Source: Morinoia aosen (lineage: Eukaryota; Arthropoda; Malacostraca; Amphipoda; Talitridae). Taken from it: 64,000 nucleotides of DNA. Made by a program: the position numbers and the translations under genes. The DNA lies in contig CM059564.1 of assembly GCA_030386875.1 (NCBI GenBank), positions 40,816,075-40,880,074 on the forward strand, given 5' to 3'. Below are positions 24,073 through 36,053 of this stretch, piece by piece; the stretch's first letter is position 1; every line of letters starts with the position of its first letter. Under the pieces are notes generated by a model. It was not told the DNA's origin. It worked only from the letters and a program-made list of their open reading frames with translations, and ran no database searches.

Positions 24073-24437
24073 TTATTATATAATTATTATATAAGAAAGT
24101 TTTAGCCTCCCTTAACCACGACAAAGATGTTCCAAGAGAGGAAAGAGGAAGGCACCATTTAGTATGGAGTTGAGGGAACGTGGAATCAATGCACTAGGTG
24201 CACAGAAACAGTAAGCTAGGAAAGAAGTTCATGAAACAAGAAAAAAGTTGAAGAAGAAAGTAGTAGGTGCTGAAAAACAGGACAGCAGTGAACCGAAAAA
24301 AGATGGTCCGCAACAAAACAAAAACCTATTTTATTACAACAAAAAGGAAGCCTACCTAACCTTAAGCTCGGGCCCACACATGGTTCCCCTGGGAGCGCTA
24401 ATTCCCATAGATACAATGGTTGTATCCCCCTGAGGGG
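24073..24437 (-). mobile_element. retroposon family A, full-length copy with target-site duplication
   Basis: The 13-bp repeat GCATGAAAACGAA flanks the element at 24060-24072 and 24438-24450. The tail is a run of TTA/ATA units. The small reading frames inside it are not conserved between copies. Confidence 0.93.
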
Positions 24438-24524
24438 GCATGAAAACGAAATGAGGCAAAGTGGACACGGGGGATTGACAAGCTTGCGATACGCCCATCG
24501 GTGGGTCACTTGAAAATTTCAACC

Positions 24525-24660
24525 ATCTTTTAAAATTGATAGTATTTAATGGACCCAGTTCATGTTCGGTATTCATAAAATTGCTAATAACTTTTGACTT
24601 TCAAATTCAATTTGAATATTGAACTTCAGTTTAACCTTTCGCGGGCAACGTGTTTAGCCC
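24525..24660. mobile_element. TTAA miniature element family B, partial
   Basis: Only one half remains: AATATTGAACTTCAGTTTAACC followed by GCGGGCAACGTGTT. The other terminus is missing or unrecognisable. Confidence 0.45.
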
Positions 24661-26178
24661 CGAAGGCCTGTGGGTAAAGTAACCTAACAGTATCCCGCGG
24701 GGGCGCAAGTCCCAGCAACACAAGATAGACACATCTCACAACCATAAACCTATCCTTTGTTTCCCGAGGCCAGAGCGCATTAGAGGACTCATCAGAATTA
24801 TGAATTATAAAGATAAATTGAAGTTTTAATTAGGCAGCGTACAGCTATGTACAAAAAATCTCACAAGGAAAAGAAAGTCTAACACGGTCAAGCTCGGAAC
24901 AACATCAAAATATTCTGTCAGTATATTCATCATAACTATATTTCAGTGTCTCTTATGGGAGACCTAACACACAGGCAATGTCAAATATTTGAAAAATTAA
25001 GAAATACGGTTAGACTTCACCTTGCAGCGCACTTTTTTTGCGTCTTCGGCGCCATCTAGTAGAGAAGACGTAAATAGCTTACTACAGTATACTGCAGTTG
25101 AGCTGTGTGTGTATGTGCAAAACGTCGGCGGTTTCGTTTCAGAAGATGCATAAAAGCGTGTAAACATTCGCGAAACGGCGTTCAACACGCCCCAGCGTGT
25201 GTGCACGTCAGAGTCAGATGGCAGCGACGAAAAGAGAAAGAAGCAAGGATGTGCCGGCAGCATCGCAACATTTAGGTGTTATAGAGTTTGGGCGGCATGA
25301 AAGTGCTGCTCCACACACCATCGTAAAACACGCGTCTTAATGCTCTCAAGTGAGCGATAAAATGCTCTCCCTGAGCCCCATCATGATGCTGCCAAATGCA
25401 AAGGAAAGCCGGCCATCCTGTGCCCGCCCTGCTGCATGTGACGTGCATAGGACGGCCGCAGTAAACATCGTGTTCAGCAAGTTGACTCGAGAGCGAATGC
25501 GGACATCCCGTGCGCATTAAAATAGCCCGAACACGCACTCTGTGTTCCCCTCAAATTACAACCCGTGTCTCGCACGTAAACGGGCTTAGTGGGCAGCAAC
25601 TTTCGAGATGTGGTACATGATTAGGAAGGTATGCAAGGTATTCGGGCTCCCTTGCACGAGTAGCGAAAGAATGCATTGAAGTGCAGTGAAGATTTGTTTG
25701 GGCAATGATGAGCTATTGCTCATCCAATCCAATACATAATGCCGCCGAAACACTTATTGTAAATAGTTCAGAAAAATTCAAGTAGCGCCAAAAAAAATCG
25801 TCTAAAGCAAAAGACATGCTTCATTTCCGAGTACTATATTGTATTGTAGTCAGTGCTCAATCAATCAAAGTATTTTATAGTACACCCATTTAATAAATAA
25901 ACTCATATTTTTAGTCGTAACTTTGATCAAACGATTTCATTTACCACGTCTTTTGCAGTTTCTGAGGACATGCACAAGTCGAGAGGAGCATGTGAATAAA
26001 GGGAATGGAAACCCCTGAATTTAGGCTACTTATTTGTGAAGTTCATTAGTAGTTGGGGACATACAACATAAAAGAATAAAATACAATACGAGAAATCTTT
26101 CCAGATGAAGCTGAGAATAAAATGATCGATAATTTAGGAAAGTAACAGCTCCATGCAGCATTCCTGTCAGAAATATAT
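24661..26178. other. unique sequence with a GC-richer island at 25030-25560
   Basis: The island has no coding match. Its composition differs from the flanks and it could be a regulatory block. Confidence 0.35.
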
Positions 26179-26402
26179 TCAACACTTTGACTGCGACGTG
26201 AGCCATATTTGGTCCCTGAGGAATTTTCATTATGCTGCTGACCAACCTAATCACAAACTCAATTTTTAAAAATTCCTAATAAAAATAAATGAAAACATGA
26301 TCCAGTGAATGTGTGGCATTTTAAATATTGCTAACTACGATTGACCGTAAATTTGAATTGAGTATAAGACTTCAATTTTACCTGCCGCAGTCGAAGTGTT
26401 AA
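26179..26402. mobile_element. TTAA miniature element family B
   Basis: It starts with AACACTTTGACTGCGACGTG and ends with GCAGTCGAAGTGTTAA. The core TTCATTATGCTGCTGACC is in the orientation opposite to the copy at 5236. Confidence 0.78.
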
Positions 26403-26867
26403 TAACCGTTAGGTCGCGTCTTGAAAGCAAGCGCATTGTCGCACGGGAGAGGTTACTCGGTCAGATCGGGCAGCGAAGGATCGGATCAGTAAATTGTCTC
26501 ACTCAAAGGGAGCAAAGATGCTTGAGCAGTTACGTCAGGGTTGTGACTCACTTCCAGTCACTCGCCCTCCACACATAACTTGCCATAATTCCGTGGAACA
26601 GCGTCAATGTTTGGAAATTATTACAAGTTTATATACACGTGCCAGATGTACTTGAGCAATAACCATTCCAATGCAAATGTCAATATGTACTCGCATTTAG
26701 CATGAAGACTATTACAATTTTCACTATTATCAATAATATCAATATTAGTTTACTATTTTCAATATATTTGATAACAAAAGGCAATCTCGCGAGAGCGAAA
26801 AAGAAGAGACCACAAGAAAGTGAGTCCCAACACAAAATACCCAGCGCATAGGAACTACAAGTTGAAG

Positions 26868-27224
26868 AATCCCTGACCGCAACAACGGCGTTCCATAGAG
26901 ATTAAACAGGATGAAGGCACCATTCAGTAAGGACTTAACGGAACGCGGAAGCTATACACAAGATATGTTCTGACACAAGATCCCCTGCGCATAGAAACAG
27001 TAAGTGAAGAAGACAGGCTATGAAGCAAAATAAATGGAGATGAAAAAAGATTGAGGTACTCGAAAATAGGACACCAGTGCACTGAAAAAAGATGAACCTA
27101 ACCAGACTATAAAAATTTATTCCAGTAAAAGATTATTTTAGCCTACCAAACTATTAGCTTGAGACCTCACATTTTCCCCTAGGAGCGCTAATTCCCATTA
27201 GCACAATTGTATCCTCTGAAAGTG
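26868..27224 (-). mobile_element. retroposon family A, diverged copy
   Basis: The full family order is visible with many substitutions and an extra segment near 26965-26990. The 5' hairpin domain is partly decayed, which suggests an old insertion. Confidence 0.7.
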
Positions 27225-27557
27225 GAACTGAGGCGGAAAATATTTCATTGTGTAATAATTAATACCGACGACTCGATAATACTCGATAACGATTACGGAA
27301 GGGCCTGCCGTGTTTTATAAGTTACATATATGAATATATCTTCATAAAATATGACTAGCATTAGGCGCCTGAGCACCCAAAATTAATAATAATTAGAGTA
27401 AGATTTTGAGCACTACAAAAAGCTTTTATCGCCATAAGATTAAGAATACGACAACTTGAATAATGGGGTACCATAGCACTAACGTGTGCATACACATGAT
27501 CATCACCCTCGGTTGCAGGATACTACTTAAACTTGACCGTATTAGGTGAGCGTTCAT

Positions 27558-27840
27558 AAAATGATGCAGGCTGAACAAAATGATGCAGGCTGAACAAAAT
27601 GATGCAGGCTGAACAAAATGATGCAGGCTGAACAAAATGATGCAGGCTGAACAAAATGATGCAGGCTGAACAAAATGATGCAGGCTGAACAAAATGATGC
27701 AGGCTGAACAAAATGATGCAGGCTGAACAAAATGATGCAGGCTGAACAGAGCACATGGGAGACTGGTGTGCCTTGATCATCAAAATGATGCAGGCTGAAC
27801 AAATGATGGAGGCTGAACAAATGATGGAGGCTGAACAGAG
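27558..27840. repeat. 19-bp minisatellite, interrupted, about 13 units
   Basis: The unit is AAAATGATGCAGGCTGAAC. A 35-bp interruption at about 27747-27780 is followed by three more units, then a second AGAGCACATGG as after the first block. All minus-strand frames stay open only because 19 bp cycles through the frames. Confidence 0.92.
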
Positions 27841-27989
27841 CACATGGACGACTGTAGAGCCTCACGCCCGCAGGACAGTCACGCCGGCCACGCTCGCAGC
27901 AGCGACACTCCGGCTGCTGCACGCCTCATAAAAGCTGGCGAGGCGGGGGGGGACGCGTCGCACTAATCCAGGAAAGGTTAATCTGCAGG

Positions 27990-28094
27990 GGCTGCAGCAC
28001 CGCAGTGCAGCACGTTCGTCTGCAGCACCGCAGTGCAGCACGCTCGTCTGCAGCACCGCAGTGCAGCACGCTCGTCTGCAGCACCGCAGTGCAG
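27990..28094. repeat. 28-bp GC-rich tandem repeat, nearly 4 units
   Basis: The unit is CTGCAGCACCGCAG followed by TGCAGCACGCTCGT. On the minus strand (muscleblind sense) each unit carries two TGCT motifs. Confidence 0.92.
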
Positions 28095-28351
28095 ATCAGA
28101 AGCCCTGGAACATTCATGCCAACGAACCACTGGTTTTGCGGCCGACATGCCGCAAGTGTGGAGTGCTCCCATAAAGCTAAAAACATCGATGTGGCAGAAG
28201 ACAGGAATGCATGTGGTGTTGCACAACAATCCAGCATGACGAATAATTGCGAGCAACGCATTAAAAACAATTACTGAGAGATTTCATTGTGTTATTTACA
28301 TACGTATTTAACGCAGTGTTCGGCTTAACAGATGGGTAATGGTAGAGTTCA

Positions 28352-28711
28352 TTATTATTATTATATAAGAGAGTTTCAGCCTCCCTTAACCACGACAAAG
28401 ATGTTCCAAGAGAGGAAAGAGGAAGGCACCATTTAGTATGGAGTTGAGGGAACGCGGAATCTATGCACAAGGTGCACAGAAACAGTAAGCTAGGAAAGAA
28501 GTTCATGAAACAAGAAAAAAGTTGAAGAAGAAAGTAGTAGGTGCTGAAAAACAGGACAGCAGTGAACCGAAAAAAGATGGTCCGTAACAAAACAAAAACC
28601 TATTTTATCACAACAAAAAGGAAGCCTACCTAACCTTTAGCTCGGGCCCACACATGGTTCCCCTGGGAGCGCCAATTCCCATAGATACAACAGTTGTACC
28701 CCCCTGAGGGG
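28352..28711 (-). mobile_element. retroposon family A, full-length copy with target-site duplication
   Basis: The 12-bp repeat TGGTAGAGTTCA flanks it at 28340-28351 and 28714-28725. The tail is (TTA)n followed by TATAAG. Its sequence is very close to the copies at 24073, 32858 and 44856, forming one young subfamily. Confidence 0.92.
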
Positions 28712-28725
28712 AGTGGTAGAGTTCA

Positions 28726-29097
28726 ACGTTAACAAATATGGAGTCAGCAAGACCACAGGGAAACAGATAAAAGGTATTTGGCATGAACTAAAAATTGAAA
28801 TTAGCTCTTGAATGAAAATTAGAAAAACTGATTTCGCAGCTGCTGCAGCAAAAGGAACAAGTACACCTGACCCAAAAACAGAACACACACACGTACGGGT
28901 ACCACAATTAGCCTTGACCCGGGGAAGCCGTCAGACGTGACGCTAATGTTTAGAAAAACAAGCAACTGCACGATTCCGCAATAACCCACGTGAAGAGGCC
29001 ATGAGCACGTATGGGCCTAGAAAGTTATGCATGCCGAGACAACTGAAGCCATGAGAACCGCAGGCCTCACCGCCACAAGCCGCAGAGGCCTGGATTA
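28726..29097. other. unique sequence, no gene seen
   Basis: Nothing beyond the element that precedes it. Confidence 0.5.
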
Positions 29098-29310
29098 CAG
29101 GAGTATTGTGTTATAACGAAGCACAAGTGTGTTATTGTATGCGATTCTTACGCAGAGAAAAAGTAAGGTGAACAGATGCTTCTAAAACAAGTTAGAACGT
29201 AGGTAACAAGCACGAGCGTGTTCCCTCGTCAGGGAGAAAAAGGCTTTTATTCCTTCCGCAGAGAAAAAGTATGGTGGACATGCTTCTAATATAAGCTAGA
29301 ACGTAGATAG
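29098..29310. repeat. interspersed repeat C with internal duplication
   Basis: It shares AAGCACAAGTGTGTTATTGT and GCGATTCTTACGCAGAG with the copy at 34801. The segment CGCAGAGAAAAAGTA through TAGAACGTAG is then repeated at about 29259-29310. Confidence 0.55.
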
Positions 29311-29673
29311 CGAGAGCTCGACGGGACGAAGGCAAACGAAAGAAGCGAGGAGAAACATGCACAGGCGCTCGCTGCTCAGCCAGGCAGCCAGCAGGGCAGG
29401 TGAACAGGAACAAGTAGCCTTTATCTGTACAACCTGCTCGAGCCGCCCAGCGTCGAGGGTCACAAGAAAGTGCACACCCGACCGACCAGTCACGTCTTGT
29501 ATTGCGCAACCGAAGATGACCCGCGATAGCCACCGGCTGTCAATTGAACCGGGTCCTTCCTTCCCCTCCGAGCGCTGGTATCGAGCGCTCCTCGCAAGTT
29601 GCTGCCCAGACTAGAGTTATGTCTGCAGAATTTGGGCCTGAATTTTGGTAAATTCTGAGGCTCTCAAAGTATG

Positions 29674-29896
29674 TTAACACTTTGAGTGCGACGTGACCAA
29701 CTGGTGGTCACAGAGATTTTCATAATGCTGCTGACCGACCAGCAGTCACTGACTGAATTTCGATAAATGTGAATTAAAACTCAATGAAGGCGTGATCTAT
29801 TTAATGTTCGTTATATTCAAAACTGTTCTCTAAAATAAACTTTAATTTTCGTTGAATATTGAACTTCAGTTGAACTTACCGCACTTAACGTGTTAA
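29674..29896. mobile_element. TTAA miniature element family B
   Basis: The ends are TTAACACTTTGAGTGCGACG and CCGCACTTAACGTGTTAA. The core ATAATGCTGCTGACCGACC is intact, and both TTAA target copies are preserved. Confidence 0.82.
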
Positions 29897-30517
29897 GAAT
29901 GCTTGTATGAACTAAGTGTCACAGTGTTTGAGTGGCACCAGCATCAATTTAAGACAATCTGTCAAAGTAAACGAACGAATCTCTGAACAAAGAACGCATA
30001 CGTCATCTATACAACGGTGAAAATTTTATGATCAAATTATACTCTACCTTTACAGTGACACTAAAAGTGTCTAATTCGGATCAAGTACATGATAGAACAA
30101 AAAATGAGTACTTACAGTGAGAGCAGCCAAAAAATTTAATAGTACAAGCTTAAAAATATGTCGCAAACTACTTAAGTGATGCTCGAAATAGAGGCCAGCA
30201 AACCAACGCAAACATTTCAAGTCAGAGAGTACTCGTCCTCAAAGTGGAGTGTCCAGCTCAGCACGCGAGTACTCTCAGGCAGAAAGTTAGGATTGCATGA
30301 AAGGGAGTCAAGACCAAGAGTACCAGAAGACGCCAGAAGAGCAGACTACCAACAGTTCCGGGAAACTGACAAATTCGTGAGCAAGGAAGCGAGCTGAGCC
30401 CGCGACAGCGCTTCCATACAGCATTCGAACAGCTCCTGTCTAGCTAATAATATTCATTTGAAATAAGTCATATGATTTTCGTTGATAATCATGGAACCTT
30501 GGCAATGCATCAACCAT

Positions 30518-30740
30518 TTAACACTTTGACCGCAACATGCACCACTGGTGGCCACGTAGAGGATTTTCATAATGCTCCTGACCGACGAGTACTCACTAAC
30601 TCTATTTCCACAAATACTCAAAGCTAAACGAAGATACGATCCAGTTAATGTTTGTTATTTTGAAAATTGCTTACAACAATTGACATTTAATTAGAGTTTA
30701 ATATTGAAGTTAAGTTTAACCAATTGCAATCAAAGTGTAA
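30518..30740. mobile_element. TTAA miniature element family B
   Basis: It starts TTAACACTTTGACCGCAAC and ends GCAATCAAAGTGTAA, with the right TTAA decayed. It lies 0.6 kb from another copy in the same orientation. Confidence 0.76.
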
Positions 30741-30889
30741 AACAATGTTCCCGAGTAAAAGAAGCGATCTCTACAACAGTAAAGCTCGGAGGAGTTCATA
30801 GGCCAAAAATGCACGTAGCAACTTTCTTGCAGTCGCCTACAGGTCCGCATCGCGACACAACTGCAGCGGAAGAGTTGTGTACGGAGATT

Positions 30890-31122
30890 GAATTATATTA
30901 CTAGGTAATTTAAGCCTCCCTAACGACAACATAGGGGTTCCTAAGGGAGGAAGAAGTAAGTCACCGTTTAGAATGGAATTAAGGGAGTATCGACGAACAC
31001 AGAGTGTCTCAACACCGGACCATTTAAGCAGTATTATAGAAAAAGCTCATGAAATAAGAAGATATAAATTAGTTTATGCCTTCCTAACTACAACAAAGGA
31101 GCTTCAAAGAAAGGAATCAAAT
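30890..31122 (-). mobile_element. retroposon family A, 3'-end fragments
   Basis: Two neighbouring pieces of the 3' region are visible: AATTTAAGCCTCCCTAACG near 30908 and GCCTTCCTAACTACAACAAAGG near 31078. The intervening part is poorly conserved, and no 5' domain remains. Confidence 0.5.
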
Positions 31123-31280
31123 AACATGACAGAAAAATCATCGAACAACTCGGAATATTTTTTTGACACAGCGAAGAACTTGCCTTAATATTGACAGCCA
31201 GTATTAAGTGACATCCATATGTATTCCATTCAAGGACAACTAGATAATACCGCACTGAATCCTTGAGTGAAGATAGATTA

Positions 31281-31925
31281 TTCTCATCACACCGCCAAGA
31301 ACTTGTTTCAGCTGTGACCGACAACCATTTAACACTCCTACATAGCTAAATAATGAGCAAATCATAGGGAGAGGAGGAATATTCTCAAGACACCATCAAG
31401 AACTCGTTTCGGCGGTGACAGACAGCCATTAAATACACCCGCTTAGCTAAATAAAACTGAAACCAAAAATTGCAAGAGGAATATTCACATGACACCGCCA
31501 AGAACTTGTGTGATCATCGTTCTCCAGCATAACTAAGCAGTGCTGAAGCTAATAATCATAAGAGGAATTTGCTCATAACACTAAAGAACTTGTTTCGGCT
31601 GTGACCGACAGCCATTAAACACTCCTGCATAGCTAAATAATACTGAAGCCAATAATGGCAAGAGGTTGAACATTTTCATGACACCGCCAAAAACTTATTT
31701 CGGCTGTGACCGACAGCCATTAAACACTCCTGCATAGCTAAATAATACTGAAGCCAATAATGGCAAGAGGTTGAACATTTTCATGACACCGCCAAAAACT
31801 TATTTCGGCTGTGACCGACAGCCATTAAATACTCCTGCATAGCTAAATAATACTGAAGCCAATAATGACAAGAGGTTGAATATTTTCATGACACCGTCCA
31901 GAACTTGTTTCGGCTGTGACCGCCG
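31281..31925. repeat. 105-bp tandem repeat, about 6 units with decay to the left
   Basis: The units contain TTTCGGCTGTGACCGACAGCC, TTAAACACTCCTGCATAGC and AGGTTGAACATTTTCATGACACCGCC. The three rightmost units (phase points 31611, 31716, 31821) are nearly identical at exact 105-bp spacing. Those left of 31560 are older and shorter. Confidence 0.9.
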
Positions 31926-32467
31926 TGACCTCACCGAGTCGAGCGCCGGAGACCCGAACAGGACGGGAGAGCGAGAGGCGGCCGAGCTCGTCTCCTGAGC
32001 ACATAAATAAAATGCCACGCCACTAGAAGGGCGCTAAGCGAGCTCAGCCACAGCATTACATTTCCAATGTGTTTATTTGAACGGAACGACAGCTGTACAT
32101 GGCGCATGTGAAAGTCCCTTCGCAAGCTCAACGGACAAAAGACTCGGTAAAGAACGACTGAATGTTACACTAGTGATGGAACTTTCAAGTCGCCTTCCGA
32201 ATATGTAGGCAATGATTGAAGGAACGATTTTATATTGGCGAAACGAAGGCTGGATACTTGCCTTGTGCATATGAAAATCAACAATATGTAGAAAAAAATT
32301 GAGTTCATCTCAACGTTGAAAATACTTTCAGCGACGAAGATGCTGACAGGATATGATAATTGATAACATTATTCCTATTTTTTTTAATTTAGCCTTGCAA
32401 TGATGTACGTCAAAAAATGTCGTTATTTTAAACACGTGCCTGCGATGATGCACGATTTGCAACGACT

Positions 32468-32696
32468 TTAACCCTTTACTGCCCACATTTTTATACTCAT
32501 ATTACCGTTATGACAACCACTAACACTAAACCGACACTGGCATTAGGTAGTCACTGTTATCAAGATGGGGAAGGAACTGCCACTCGGCAGTGCAGTTCAA
32601 AGGACACATTAGTGAACAAATTGAATAAGAAATACGATATATTATTGTTATTTTTGAAAGAGGACGAAATAGTCCAGTTGGGCAGTATAGGGTTAA
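32468..32696. mobile_element. TTAA miniature element with piggyBac-like inverted repeats, 229 bp
   Basis: The left end reads TTAACCCTTTACTGCCCA. The right end, reverse-complemented, reads TTAACCCTATACTGCCCA. A 71-codon frame crosses it but has no recognised similarity. Confidence 0.83.
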
Positions 32697-32857
32697 AACG
32701 ATTTTCAACAGTAAATAAGAAGTAAACTCTTATTCTGCTCTTAGAACAATGGTTCCAAGCCCAAAATTACTATGTAACTAAGAACACGTGAAATTATGAG
32801 ATGAAATATTCATGTATTCAAGATATGCACAGCCCACGAAAATTTATGCTAACAACA

Positions 32858-33221
32858 TTATTATTATTATTATTATATAAGAAAGTTTTAGCCTCCCTTA
32901 ACCACGACAAAGATGTTCCAAGAGAGGAAAGAGGAAGGCACCATTTAGTATGGAGTTGAGGGAACGCGGAATCTATGCACAAGGTGCACAGAAACACTAA
33001 GCTAGGAAAGAAGTTCATGAAACAAGAAAAAAGTGAAGAAGAAAGTAGTAGGTGCTGAAAAACAGGACAGCAGTGGACCGAAAAAAGATGGTCCGTAACA
33101 AAACAAAAACCTATTTTATTACAACAAAAGGAAGCCTACCTAACCTTTAGCTCAGGCCCTCACATAGTCCCCCTGGGAGCGCTAATTCCCATAGATACAA
33201 CACCTGTATCCCCCTGAGGGG
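32858..33221 (-). mobile_element. retroposon family A, full-length copy with target-site duplication
   Basis: The 13-bp repeat TATGCTAACAACA lies at 32845-32857 and 33222-33234. The tail is (TTA)n. It belongs to the young subfamily. Confidence 0.92.
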
Positions 33222-33234
33222 TATGCTAACAACA

Positions 33235-34753
33235 AAGCATATTCGAGGGTTCAATAATCGAACGTGGGTGGGAACATACGGGAAACCAGATACATGAGCT
33301 AGAATTTGAACGAAATCATTCATTTCTCAGCGGAAAAAAAGGGTAAGCATTAATTAATGATATAATGAAGGATTTAACAACATGGATTACGACGACTCTA
33401 GTTACACACATTCAAGACTTTGAGTGACACTACAAGCACGCAAAATTGCATTACCTCTGTTGACAAGGCGGACAAATGCAGTACAGCAACTCTATGATAC
33501 GAAAATACGAAGATTTACTACCAAATAAACATCAATAGACCCCATGATGGGTGAGGTGAATCTTTCATTAACCTCAATATCTCCGTACGAAAAATAAACA
33601 ATGGGGAAAAGGATAGAGAACGAACCCATAACAAACTTCTCTGCCTCAACATCAATTCTGATTCCGGTGTGAGAAGCTAAGTGAACGGCTGTGGAGAGAT
33701 TATTTCTCAAAATATATCAAAATATTACATTGCTTTTACTATATCAGAACACCATATTGATTGGAGCCAGCGATAATTCCTGTATAATAGACTAAGGAAC
33801 ACTCCCCACCAGATTGAGACCATTGAGGTAAAAGATATCGCATCTCGATCAGTGTGGTGGTCTGGAAGTTTCCCTTACTAAAACTACTTCCACATCTAAT
33901 TGTTAATTCAGAGCGTCGAGTGAATGTTAACGGCTCACACAAATGTCAAGCAAAACGACTGATATAGAGTTTACTGCCGCAATTTATACCTAAATCAACA
34001 CATTAAGCTTAACTTTAAAGAGATATAAAGGTTGAGAACACACAGCCACGACCAACAGCCGGCAGGTGGAAACCATGAGGGTCAATGCACCATGAGAAGA
34101 GTCACCCAAATCGCGTTGTAGGTGTGGTTTATGAACAAGTGTCGGTACATTTGAGGAGAAAATGGTACGTTTACATTAATAGTTGTCAAAAACATCAAGT
34201 ATTATTTTACAGTAAAAACTCCAGTTAAAATCTCACTTCGATCAGTTAAGTTACCAGAATGGAGTTCAAAGGCATCCAAGGAAAGTTGTAGAATCCGGGC
34301 TGGAAGCAAAGACGGACGGAGAGAATCAGCGGCGTATCAGGTATACCTCCACGCTCCGACGACGCGTTCAGTTTTGGCAAAAGCTCATCCATCTCTGTCC
34401 AGGCGCTCTCAATCCACTGCGAATGTCTTCCTCCGTCTGCTTGTCTGTCCATGCAAGCATCTGTCTGTCGAGCAGCTAGGCAGGGACACGGAGCGCGCTG
34501 TCACGGCGGCCCTCGAGAGGTGATCAGACTGCGACGCTTATCCGATTACACAGTCACCGGAAGAAGATCAATTACGGGCAAGATGATCAGCCTGCAAATA
34601 TTGAACGAAACATCCCTAGGCTTTTAGAAAAATGACGTGCTGGTTTTTTGTACCAATTTGATGAGCTTAGAAATGTAGAAATAAGCTGGACGTTTAATTA
34701 GAAGATTGGAAGATTATGGAAAGCATCATGAACTACATGAAGTTATATCGGAT
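33235..34753. other. unique sequence, no gene seen
   Basis: A GC-richer part at 34260-34560 carries a short minus-strand frame without similarity to known families. Confidence 0.45.
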
Positions 34754-35085
34754 TATGACTGATTACGCCTCCTTAATCACAAGTAAGGTGTTCCCAAGAG
34801 GTTATTACACAAGTATTGTGTAATAATCAGGCACAAGTGTGTTATTACACGCGATTCTTACGCAAAAAAAAGCAAGGAGGACAGATACTTCTCCAATAAA
34901 GTAGAAGTTGAAGATGAGCAATAGGTGTTGAAAAAACAGCAGTGAACCGAAAAAAAAATTCGCAACAAAGCGAAAAAAAATTTATTTTAGCGAAATGTAG
35001 GCTCACCCAACCTTCAGCTCAAGACCTCACATCATTCTCCTACAAACGCTAACTTCCACAGACACAGATTTCCCATTGAAAGGAA
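34754..35085 (-). mobile_element. retroposon family A, old copy interrupted by another repeat
   Basis: The 3' end (ATTACGCCTCCTTAATCACAAG) and the 5' two-thirds (from about 34898) are split by an unrelated repeat at 34801-34897. The order of events is therefore family A first, then the nested insertion. Confidence 0.6.
34801..34897. repeat. interspersed repeat C, nested in a family A copy
   Basis: The sequence AGGCACAAGTGTGTTATTACACGCGATTCTTACGCA matches the copy at 29098-29190. Its insertion breaks the surrounding retroposon. Confidence 0.6.
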
Positions 35086-35262
35086 TTGATAAAAAGCAAA
35101 TGTTTCTGAAAATATATTTTTAGTAACTTAACAGCAAACACAGTAGCCACAACTAGGCATTCCATGAAGAGAGGCGCATGAGGAACATATACCTCACGTG
35201 AGGCAAATATGGCGAATTGAACGGAACGAGTTTAGTGCTAATTTTTCCTCCAGGTTTTGGTC

Positions 35263-35656
35263 GATTAGATCATTGAAGTTAGTTCAATCAAGAGAGGAAG
35301 GAGTGAGTAGGGCGCCATTAAATATGGAACTTAATGAACAGGGAATAAAGTATGTGTACGAGGCGTGTCCCCAAACATTGCGCAAGAAACCGCAAGATTA
35401 AAAGGAGTTCATCAAACGAGATAAAAGCTGAAGAAGGAAGTAATAAGAGTCGAAAAGATACAGCAGTGAACCTAAAAAATGAGGTTCTCTAACAAAACAA
35501 GAATCCACTTTATTTCAGATTTTAAGAAACCTGATTTTATTCCATTCTATATCAACTTAAGTGAGGTCTGCCTAATTAACCTTCATCTCGGGATGTTAAA
35601 TCTTCCTCTCGAGAGCCTTCATTCCTATTAAATACGATAGCTGTACCCCCGACTTG
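35263..35656 (-). mobile_element. retroposon family A, diverged copy
   Basis: It starts at a GATTAGAT tail and follows the family order with a deletion after GTTAGTTCAA and an extra AT-rich stretch near 35520-35565. It ends in a decayed GTACCCCC-type 5' terminus. Confidence 0.6.
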
Positions 35657-36053
35657 AATTAAAAGTCCCAAATGAGTAACTGCCGGTCAGTGTAAAACCT
35701 CTAACACTTATTCTTTCACGTATAATAAAACTAAAAAATTCAGAGAATTCTGTAGCATCTGCTTCAACGTTTTTTTTCACAAAAAAAACGCTTGTGCTGG
35801 GCTGTGGTCAAAGCAATGTTTCATCAATCAAATCTTGTCGAGTGGTTTTATTTGTATCTAGTTTTTATCGGAACTGAGTGCTCATGTTTTTTAAAGACAT
35901 TGCAAGCAGAGGGTTGTGAAGTTATGTAAATGTTACACTAGATTCACTATCAATAGATATGACACTGGAAACATGGTAACAATAGAACAATGATATGGTA
36001 GTACATCACCCCTGGAATGATGTAATTAGATAAACTGGGGCTGTTAACTACGA

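Noticed and set aside
24216..24576. Minus-strand frames of 74-97 codons in retroposon copies (also near 28261, 28637, 32818, 44823) as conserved proteins
   Set aside because: They recur only because the retroposon recurs. Frames are disrupted in other copies and show no reverse-transcriptase motif.
27426..27922. SLHHFVQPASFCSAC-type repeat proteins on the minus strand
   Set aside because: The 19-bp array again produces the same peptide in three overlapping frames.
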